Program-made: the position numbers and the translations under genes
Shown: piece after piece, positions 56,551 through 64,000 of the stretch
Numbering within the stretch: position 1 is the stretch's first letter
Layout: every line of letters begins with the position of its first letter
Notes under the pieces: generated by a model
What the model was told of the DNA's origin: nothing
What the model saw: the letters and a program-made list of their open reading frames with translations, nothing else
The model's database searches: none
Assembly (NCBI RefSeq): GCF_042242105.1
Contig: NC_092016.1
Span: 7,950,501-8,014,500 of the forward strand
Source of the DNA: Pempheris klunzingeri
Lineage: Eukaryota; Chordata; Actinopteri; Acropomatiformes; Pempheridae
Reading direction: 5' to 3'
Length of the DNA stretch: 64,000 bases

Positions 56551-58038
56551 TGGAGTCTGTCTTCGATTGTCTGCTGTTTTCTTTGAGTATTGAGGGTTTT
56601 TTTTAGATATTGTTCAGTCTACTGGTGTAGCCCTCTTTATGTTATTCAGAACATTATGATTATTTAATTTTTATTGTCACGCCTCTCCATAGGGAGGTGT
56701 ATAATGTGGCTAAGATTACATAAAGAGTCTCCCTCTACTGGCCATCTGAGCTAAGTGTCCTTCCAATTAAGGATCTGAGATGTATTTTGGGCTCTTATCA
56801 GTCTGCTGCTGGTCAAAACAGACTCAGTGGGGCTGACCATCTGCCACTGTGGTAATGCCAGCTGGCAGGATACAGCTACCCTCTCAAACTAAATACGGTT
56901 AGTAATCATATCATTCAGCCTGTGGCCATGTCTGCCTTCCTAGTTCTGGATCTTTTTTTCCTGTACCAAAGCACAACCACAGAGATCTTACCAGCTCCTT
57001 AATTACCATAATGAATAATAATAATAATGATGATAGTGATAATTATAATGATGATGATAATAATGAACAGAGTCACAAAGATACAGAGGAGGAAAATTAT
57101 TACTTTTATTTTTGAATCCCAAATTTCATAATGCAGTTTCAGACCCAAATGTAAATAAATCACCTATTATTCAGGACAAGTAAAACTCTTTAGCACTATA
57201 TGAATATTTTTGTAAAGTATGAGATCAAAAAACCTTTAATAATTGGCCCCATTTTTCCTCAATTTGTCTGTGTGGATGTTCATAAGAGAAGCGTGTAGTA
57301 GAGCTGCAGTTGCACAAGAGGCCATGTGTAAAAATGTAAATTAGACTGTTGGTCTAATCTGTGTGTGTTGAACAAAAGGCCTACAGAGGCAGCCGTAGTT
57401 CCCAGTCATCAAGAGGATAACACGATTAACACGAGATAGTCAATGAAGAGTACAACCATGTAGGCTGTGAGTTTCTGTGGTGAATTTAGACCCAATAAAA
57501 GCTTATTAATGCACAAATACAACATGATTGAAATAATTATTGCACTACACTGGAAAATAATATCTGAGGAGTCTCATGTTTTAGAATTTACTATACTTAC
57601 AGAGGGGATTTTAGTTTATAAGGAGAACCGTTTGGGGACAGGATATGTCACAAAGTCTAAGCTCAAAGGTCCACTTGGTGGCTTTTCAGAGCTTTCAACC
57701 ACATCTTCAGCAAATGGAGCTCAAAAAAGCTAGTTTTTTACTTTTAAACTACAGCGTAAATACAATACTTAGAAATAACGTAAAATCAATCCAATTATAT
57801 GGAAAATCAGTGTAGTAGAATTGTTTCCTCAGACCGGTTGTCAGACGGTTGTCCGTTTATTTATTTTTGTTAAGCACGAGAAAGATTTTAATCAGCAAAC
57901 AAGCTGCCACAACAAAATAAATGCAAAACTAAATTAGAGAATAAATCAATTAAAATAAATAACCAATAAGATGATTCATTCTAAATCAGCGGCTAAATGT
58001 TGAATGTCATTCACACTAGTGTGATTGTGAATCTCCAA
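56551..58038. other. intergenic region between convergent pus7 and the endonuclease-like gene
   Basis: AT-rich, with an imperfect (AAT/GAT)n tract at about 57012-57062. No gene recognised. The left-hand 3' UTR of the minus-strand endonuclease gene probably extends to about 57856, where TTTATT (AATAAA on the minus strand) occurs. The plus frame at 57467-57733 has no recognisable features. Confidence 0.7.
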
Positions 58039-59081
58039 TTAATGCAGATGCAGCGCACTAGGGGGCATACAGTTGTCATAAAAGATCTGGAAAGTGCTGC
58101 CAACATAAGTTACCCCCTTCAGGAAGTCCTCCAGCTGCTGCACCGTCATCTCTTGAACTTTATCATTCTCCCTGTCGTTGAGCCCATGAGCCGCAAACGC
58201 AGGAAACTTTGACCGCTCTGAGTATGGTGCATTGTGGTCAAAGTCAACGCAGCAGTAGGCTGACCAGAAGTAGGTGGGGATGCCCAGGCGGTTGACGTTC
58301 TGACGGCGGATTGTGTGCCCCGAGGTGGTGACACCTGTGACCACATAGGCGGTGCCACGGCAGTAGTTGTTGAGCCGCCTGCGGATGGTGTCCTTGTGTT
58401 TCCTCCAGGGGCCGATGTTGAACTCTCGCACCTGAGGGACCACGTTTGTCAGAGTGTAGGTGGATGCTTTGTCGTCAGGGTTGGCCTGGTGCTCGTCTGG
58501 ATTCAGCTGGCCCCGTTCGTAGATTACACTGTCGGAGTAGTCGTCAAGCACGGCCTGATCATCCTCTAAACTCCTATGAACATTTTCTGAAGGGAACGGC
58601 TGCATCTCTCTGGAGACAGACGCTGTAGAGAGCTGCCAGAATAAACATTGTCATTATTAAAAAGAAATCTGTTTAGACATTAAATACATTACCAAATGAG
58701 GCCTATTTTCCAGAGGATCTTTCCCAAATATCCAATCTTAAACATCAGAATTCCTTATCCCTTTTTTTAAGAATACTCGCCCCCTACCTGTGGCTCATAC
58801 ATCCAAGGCACATCAACCTTCTTGGAGCCATCCGAGCGCTTGAAGGTGTACGCAGAGTACACAGGGATGTGGCTGAAGTTGTCGTACAAGGTGAAAAATC
58901 GTGGGTTACCCTCATAGAACTGGCAGATCTTCTTAAAAGGCTGGTCCTCAAGCCCTCGCGGCATTGTCCCCATGTACAAGAACTTCTTACAATCAGGTGA
59001 GAGGGTCTCCTGCACCTCTGCTCCAGCCATCACAATGATCAGTAGAAGGATGAGCGTTTGATCTGTTCTGCAGTCAGCCAT
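58039..59081 (-). CDS. ENDOD1-like DNA/RNA non-specific endonuclease-family protein (secreted)
   Basis: Two exons, 59081-58788 (98 codons) and 58632-58039 (197 codons plus TAA), joined at phase 0 (CAG|gtaggg ... ctggcag|CTC), giving 295 residues. The N terminus, MADCRTDQTLILLLIIVMAGAEVQ, is a signal peptide. Then come the family features: PDCKKFLYMGTMPRGL, CQFYEGNPRFFTLYD, IPVYSAYTF, YERGQLNPDEHQ (136-147), TYTLTNVVPQVREFNIGPW and a C-terminal domain with paired cysteines. The catalytic DRGH of nucleases such as Serratia NucA is ERGQ here, so the general-base His is replaced by Gln140; Asn170 of the metal site (FNIGPW) remains. Mammalian ENDOD1 also has RGQ, as I recall, so this is a family trait and activity is uncertain. 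It lacks the long C-terminal region of mammalian ENDOD1. An upstream in-frame ATG at 59162 would mask the signal peptide and is disfavoured. Confidence 0.9.
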
Positions 59082-60030
59082 GATGAAACATGCAGCACGT
59101 CTCCACAGTGCATTTAATCCCTTTGAAATGCCATCCTTCTGTGTGCCTCCTCTGTGCCTCATACGCTTCCAGGCCTATTATGCAAAGTCTTATCTTTCTC
59201 CCCGTAGCTAAACTATTGCCATTTCTGAAAGAGGCATTAAGCAGCACCATTGGCCATCGCAGGTACAGTGAAGCTCAGAGATCTTAATGGCCCTGCACAC
59301 CCACACCAGTACGTTGTCACCAAAGTACATGTACTGACTACAAAACTGAACAGAAGAGTGAGGGAATCCATACACAGGCACAGGTGTCACTAATGACGAT
59401 AATGGCCACTCTGTCCCATTTACACTAAGTGTTCCTCCATTAATTAATAATACTTCATTTCCCTGTAATGACAAGTCAAAATGTCTGCAGTGAGAAATTT
59501 AATATTAAGGCCATTACAGCCATTTGATATATTTAATATTTCAGATCTTTTATTCAAGCCTCGTTGCACTAATGAGCACAAAGGTTACAGTTTCCCATCT
59601 GTGCCACAAGCTCTTTATAGACAGGAGTGTCGTAGTAGTAAAAAAAGAAATTGAGCAGAGACTGAGCACAGCACAGCCAGCCATACTTTTAGCTAAATGT
59701 TGAATTCAGCATGATAATATGCTGACAGTTCTTGTTTCGTAGCCGGCTTTGTTCGCCATGTTCACCATCTTAGTTTAACGGGACATCGCCTAAGTTATTA
59801 GGTTATATGATCTAGGAACCATGTCTGTTTCTACAAAATTTTGTGCAAATAGTTGTTCACCAACTGCACCAGAATACCAAAGGACTCATCATGTCGGTCT
59901 AACCCTGTTTCATTACTCTGCAGAGCATCTTTCCTCTGTTGTTTCTCACTGTGATGCTCAGCCTGCACTTTTCTTCTCAATCAAACAGTTGTATTTACTC
60001 TGCTTTTCTTTCCTTCTCAGTAAAGTAAAG

Positions 60031-60066
<36 letters not shown>

Positions 60067-61599
60067 AATGTTTTTTGAAACATCTGTTACCATAACAACA
60101 GACTGATGGCAGTGTGACCTCTACCCGTGTGGAAACAAACACTTCCTGTTTACTATGGGAACATCTTCACTGTTTACACTGTAACCCCCCCCACTGCTCT
60201 ACTGTATCCATTCATACATCCATCCATATACATACATACGGCTGTCCATTAATATATACATGCCATGCAGAGGTAGAAATTTATGCATTTTCTAAAAAGT
60301 GAGATTAAGTTTTATATGGTGACACCTTTAATATAAAGTAATTGTAATATAATAGTATCTCATTATACTATATTAGGGGTGCCCTAATGCAGTGTCTTTG
60401 GTTTGAATTTAGCATTTCCTCGTTTCCTGTCATCTCACCACTGTTGCTATCAAATGGGTCATTATTATGAATTATTTTGTGAATATGATGCTGTAAAAAG
60501 TAGTTTCCTTTGAGTGTCTACAGAATGTTTTAACTGATTCAAATTAGTTCAAAATCAAATTTGGATTTCCATAAGGACAGATCAATGCAAAACATTTTGT
60601 TTAACACAGAGAAACTTTTAGTCATGTGAGAAAATTACGTATTATAATAGCAATGTAAGCTTATGGGGCTTACTGGTCTCTTAGCAAGTAAGCTGATTTA
60701 TACTCTGATCAGATGAACATACTTTAATGGCCACCCTACGACTATTTTTGCCTGTATTTGCAAATTGCTCTATCAGATATGAAAATTAGTGAAAACATCT
60801 ACGCAGGATAGAGGAGACGGGTATGAGAAATAACCCATTAGCCTAAAAGAGTCTAAGAGTCACACAAACACAAAGACAAATTTAATTTTTATTAAAATAA
60901 TGAAACTTTCCGCTTCCTTAGATAAGATAAAAACGCCTCAGTATTTAGACCTACAACACATAGCCACAATTGAAATCGTCATTAATAGATGTCTTTGCTG
61001 TGAATTGGCAGCCTTCTTATGGAAACAGATAACACAGCTGTGGGTTTGGATCTACTTTCATCTGAAAGCTGTCGGTATTGTTCTTTTTTTACACTGGCCA
61101 TATACAGAATAATGGTTTAAAAGCCTTTTGAACATATTCATGAAGCCTCACATACATCCAGTCTCCTATTCTGATATGACAACAATGAATGTAAGGGCTG
61201 TGGGTTGTTACTTTTGACCACTTTAAACACTGTGTGTCTCACAGTGTGAGAGGAGACAGTGTGTTTGTATTTACACACATTTGTGTACTGTATGTGCATT
61301 TGGATGTGTTTGTGTCTGTGCATACAGAATACGAGCAGCCTGGAGAATTGGTGGGGGGGGGGGGTCTGTTTGTGTGTCTCGGGTTTGTGTGTGTTTGTGG
61401 GGAGAGGATGGGTGGTGTTATTGTGTCTCTCGGGGGTGTGTGTGTTTGTGTTGGGGGGGTATTTGCAGGTCTCGTAACTCTCTGCTGGGGTGGTCTGGTT
61501 TGGGAACAAGAGAAAGGAGGGTGTGTATGTGTACAGATGTGTGTGTGTGTGTGTGTGTGTGTACATGCAGGCTTAAGAGGAGGGCACACCTCCTTCAGC
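59082..61599. other. intergenic region upstream of the endonuclease-like and GPCR genes
   Basis: This divergent interval holds the promoters of the minus-strand endonuclease-like gene and the plus-strand GPCR gene. Contents include a small antisense fragment of the 'ggatcaccaaagt' family near 59750-59780, a (TG)n at 60032-60065, and G- and GT-rich low complexity at 61255-61565, including a G10 run near 61352. No coding exon was recognised. The frames at 61138-61677 are microsatellite products. Confidence 0.7.
60032..60065. repeat. (TG)17 microsatellite
   Basis: Uninterrupted TG run in the intergenic region. Confidence 0.95.
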
Positions 61600-61718
61600 C
61601 AGCACAAGACAGATGCAGAGACTGAGAGAGACGCACAGAGAGAAAGTGAAATGAGAGAAGAGGGGATGAATTTTTGATCTCAGGAAGGATTTCGTCCAAG
61701 TTGATGAAGTAGTTTGAG
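61600..61718 (+). other. probable untranslated first exon of the apelin-receptor-like gene
   Basis: Ends with an ideal donor, tttgag|gtaagt, at 61718/61719. The matching acceptor gaattttcag at 62440 begins a second 5' UTR segment (62441-62613) that leads into the receptor start codon. The left boundary is arbitrary. No TATA box identified. Confidence 0.4.
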
Positions 61719-62440
61719 GTAAGTGTCTGTTGTGAGCTTCGTCATAATTCCTCTCATCACGAGGCCCTCATTCAGGACAGCTAGGATGCAGCGTTCACAT
61801 GCAAAACATGCTGTTTGATAAAGGCTGTAATCCAAAAATTACAGTATGAATTCAAAAACTATTAGCATGGGTGATCCTGTAAAAAGAAAAGCTGCATGTC
61901 AATACCTGGCAAAGGTTCACTGAGAGGGAGACATTGTTGTCTATTTCTTTGGTCTTGATCCAGAACCTACACATGTTTTCTGGTATGTGTGCACTCTTGA
62001 TCCTGCCTGTCTTGTGGGAGTGAAACTTTAATGTAAATGGTGTCTTAAAGGCCTAAAATGTTTGGGAAAATGTTTTACTTGCTTTACTGAAAAAATGCAT
62101 CATTAAAATGTGTTAAGTCTTAGATTTTTATTTAACTCTTTATTTAATCAGGTAGTCTGATTAATAGCAGAATGTCTTTTTTGATACTTGAGCACAAGAG
62201 AGAGTAAAGTATTCAGAAATTCATTAGAAACACACAATTTGAACACACTGATGATATTTTATAGTTGTTTGTTGAATAATTTCAACTTTCTTTGCTGGAT
62301 TAGTCCAAAATTCCTGGACTAAATTCCTAAAGTAAGGTGTGTAGCTAAACTTTGCCTAATTACAAGCTGTGCATGTACAGTTTTTACAGTGTTTGTGTCT
62401 GCTGGAAAAAGAATCTCATCGTGTTTTATTGAATTTTCAG
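61719..62440. other. inferred 5' UTR intron of the apelin-receptor-like gene
   Basis: AT-rich, bounded by gtaagt and a tattgaattttcag acceptor. No other content recognised. Confidence 0.4.
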
Positions 62441-62559
62441 ACCATCCAAGTCAACAGACGGGGAACAAGTGGGATTGATCCACTACAGGAATTTGGGCCA
62501 TTATATCTAAAACAGTCTCAACAGTGCAGGATTTTGGACTTTTTGCTGCCAAACACTTT

Positions 62560-63041
62560 ATGGGAACTTCCTATGATTTTAATGGCAAATGATTTTACAT
62601 AGAAATCAGGTAGATGGACGCACAGATGTCAGATACAGACTTCCTTACCTCCCCATCTCCTTCTCCCCCTCCCTTCTTCCAATGCGACTACAGCGACTGG
62701 TCTCCCTCCCTCTCCATCATCCCCTCTGTCTACCTGCTGGCCTTCCTGGTTGGTTGCCTCGGCAACGGCCTGGTGCTGTGGGCCTACCTGGACCGAGCCG
62801 AAGGGAGGAGAATGAGGTCTGGAGAGAAAGCTGTAATTGGAAAGCTCTGCTGCGGTGGCATTTTCCGAGCCAGTCGGCAGTCAGCACTTCCTCAGGAGAA
62901 CAAGGCAAACTGTGGACATTCCTCAGGACAAAGCTGCAGGGCCTCCTCTCACTCCTCCACCTCCTCCTCTTATTCTCCCTCCGTCCCTCGTCCCTCCCGC
63001 TCACTGACAGACTCTCTAATAGCCAGCTTAGCATTAGCTGA
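62560..63041 (+). promoter_or_regulatory. upstream ORFs overlapping the GPCR start codon
   Basis: In the inferred 5' UTR there are two short uORFs: ATG 62560 to TGA 62592, and ATG 62573 to TAG 62602. A third ATG at 62589 opens a 150-codon frame that overlaps the receptor start out of frame and runs to 63041. Such an arrangement usually lowers main-frame translation. The product of the long frame resembles nothing known and looks like a shadow of the receptor frame. Confidence 0.5.
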
Positions 63042-64000
63042 CCTCTGCTTCCTGGTGACTCTCCCTCTGTGGGCGGTCTACACAGCCATGGGCTACCACT
63101 GGCCTTTTGGGCAACCCCTCTGCCAGATCAGCAGCTTCCTCACTGCTCTCAACATGTACGCCAGCGTGTTCAGCCTGAGCATGCTCAGTGTGGAGCGGTA
63201 CTGGGTCCTGACTGGACGCCGGCACTCCAGCCACCATGCCCCGCAGAGCTGCCCCAGCAGGGCTTTGTGGATACTTGGAGGGGTGTGGATGCTGGCGGGG
63301 GTGCTGGCACTTCCTGGTTTGCTGCTGCGCTCCGTCAGGGAGGTGGAGGCAGACCCTGAATCTGACAACGATTGGGAACTAGAGCCAGTTCACCCTACTG
63401 ACTCTGGATCAGTCTTCCTCTCCTGCCAAATGGATTACTCCATGCTGATCGAAGCAGGGCTGGAGGAGACAGACCAGGAGAGGGCAGAGATGTGGTGGGC
63501 AGCCGCCTTGAGTCTTAAATCTACTCTAATTGGCTTCCTGCTTCCTTTTGTCATCTTGCTGGTTTGCTACTGCTCATTGGCCCAGCTCCTCAGCAGACAT
63601 TTTGGACGGGGCCCTCGTCCTGACCGCAGGCGCCAGCGAAGACTCCTCAGGGTCATTGTGACTTTAGTGATGGCCTTCTTCTTGTGCTGGCTGCCCCTGC
63701 ATGTCAATAAGACTGTTTCCATGCTGCTGGAGTTTGGTTTCGTTCCATACTCCTGCTCTTTAGATCAGATTTTACTGGCTGCTCAACCATACGTCACCTG
63801 TTTAGCTTATCTTAACTCCTGCCTTAACCCTCTCCTGTACGCTGCCTGCGACCCGTCGTTCAGGAAGAAATGCAGAGCAGCTCTTCTCGTGCTGTGCAGG
63901 ACGAGCTGGAGAGGAGGAGAGGGGAGGGAGGGAAAAAAGGATGAAGGAGAGGAAGAGCAAGAGGAAAGGAGCTCAGCTTTTCCCACAAGAACACAACAGA
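62614..64000 (+). CDS. apelin-receptor-like class A GPCR (3' end outside window)
   Basis: A single open exon from ATG 62614 (in-frame stop TAG at 62611-62613) to the window edge: 462 codons, no stop seen. The extracellular N terminus ends in CDYSDW (Cys24), followed by TM1 with GNGLVLW (Asn51), TM2 LASLADL-type with Asp143, YHWPFGQPLC (Cys170), NMYASVFSLSMLSVERY (ERY 194-196 in place of DRY), CQMDYSM in loop 2 (Cys271), RRRQRRLLRVIVTLV, FFLCWLPLHVNKT (Pro361), and NSCLNPLLY (405-409). These match the apelin receptor closely (CEYTDW, GNGLVLW, DWPFG, NMYASVF, CYMDYSM, NSCLNPFLY), so it is likely a second apelin-receptor paralogue kept in non-mammals; the exact name is not certain. Intracellular loop 1 has about 60 extra Ser/Cys-rich residues (about 69-130). 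Expected ligands are apelin/Apela-type peptides, by family only. The tail is Glu/Arg/Gly-rich. Confidence 0.88.
   Translation, partial: MDAQMSDTDFLTSPSPSPPPFFQCDYSDWSPSLSIIPSVYLLAFLVGCLGNGLVLWAYLDRAEGRRMRSGEKAVIGKLCCGGIFRASRQSALPQENKANCGHSSGQSCRASSHSSTSSSYSPSVPRPSRSLTDSLIASLALADLCFLVTLPLWAVYTAMGYHWPFGQPLCQISSFLTALNMYASVFSLSMLSVERYWVLTGRRHSSHHAPQSCPSRALWILGGVWMLAGVLALPGLLLRSVREVEADPESDNDWELEPVHPTDSGSVFLSCQMDYSMLIEAGLEETDQERAEMWWAAALSLKSTLIGFLLPFVILLVCYCSLAQLLSRHFGRGPRPDRRRQRRLLRVIVTLVMAFFLCWLPLHVNKTVSMLLEFGFVPYSCSLDQILLAAQPYVTCLAYLNSCLNPLLYAACDPSFRKKCRAALLVLCRTSWRGGEGREGKKDEGEEEQEERSSAFPTRTQQ

Noticed and set aside
59082..59162. N-terminally extended start for the endonuclease-like protein (ATG 59162)
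   Set aside because: It would bury the signal peptide that begins at the ATG at 59081; it is more likely 5' UTR that happens to be open.
61138..61677. Overlapping frames of 114-147 codons on both strands
   Set aside because: Produced by GT/G-rich low-complexity sequence.
62820..63018. An intron within the GPCR loop-1 region
   Set aside because: The candidate donor (ATGAG|GTCTGG) is weak and its phase does not match the candidate acceptor (ACTGACAG|AC); removal would break the frame before TM2.

Overview
This window is vertebrate nuclear DNA, almost certainly from a teleost fish. Coding sequence is sparse and split into short exons with GT/AG boundaries and matching phases. Dinucleotide microsatellites are very dense, and several dispersed repeat families typical of ray-finned fish recur. 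No bacterial, phage, CRISPR or intact viral system was found. I cannot name the species.

Layout. (1) About 1 to 45.4 kb, minus strand: the 5' part of srpk2 (SR-protein kinase 2), running off the left edge. The coding exons form a phase-compatible chain that opens the kinase domain. There are two alternative first coding exons: a distal one at 45.2 kb, used with a second exon at 44.9 kb, and a proximal one at 25.4 kb. Both join the same proline-rich exon at 3.7 kb. The rest is intron carrying microsatellites and old transposon fragments. (2) 45.4 to 48.2 kb: a head-to-head intergenic region with an intact tRNA-Thr(AGT) gene at 47.6 kb. (3) 48.2 to 56.5 kb, plus strand: complete pus7 (TruD-type tRNA/mRNA pseudouridine synthase), with one untranslated first exon and 15 coding exons (632 residues), plus an optional in-frame 18-nt microexon candidate. 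(4) 58.0 to 59.1 kb, minus strand: a two-exon secreted ENDOD1-like member of the DNA/RNA non-specific endonuclease family. (5) 62.6 kb to the right edge, plus strand: a class A GPCR closely resembling the apelin receptor, with a roughly 60-residue expansion of intracellular loop 1. Its C terminus is cut by the window edge.

The genes do not form an operon. srpk2 and pus7 both act in RNA processing (SR-protein phosphorylation and RNA pseudouridylation), and their linkage matches, from memory, that on human 7q22, although the relative orientation appears different here.

The best leads are the 18-nt microexon candidate in pus7, the dual promoters of srpk2, the loop-1 expansion and the overlapping upstream ORF of the apelin-receptor-like gene, a perfect 19-bp hairpin at 4.46 kb, and a hAT element with a near-perfect 8-bp target duplication nested in an older repeat. 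I did not find a wholly new system. Exon structures come from reading splice signals and protein similarity by eye, with no transcript or database support.
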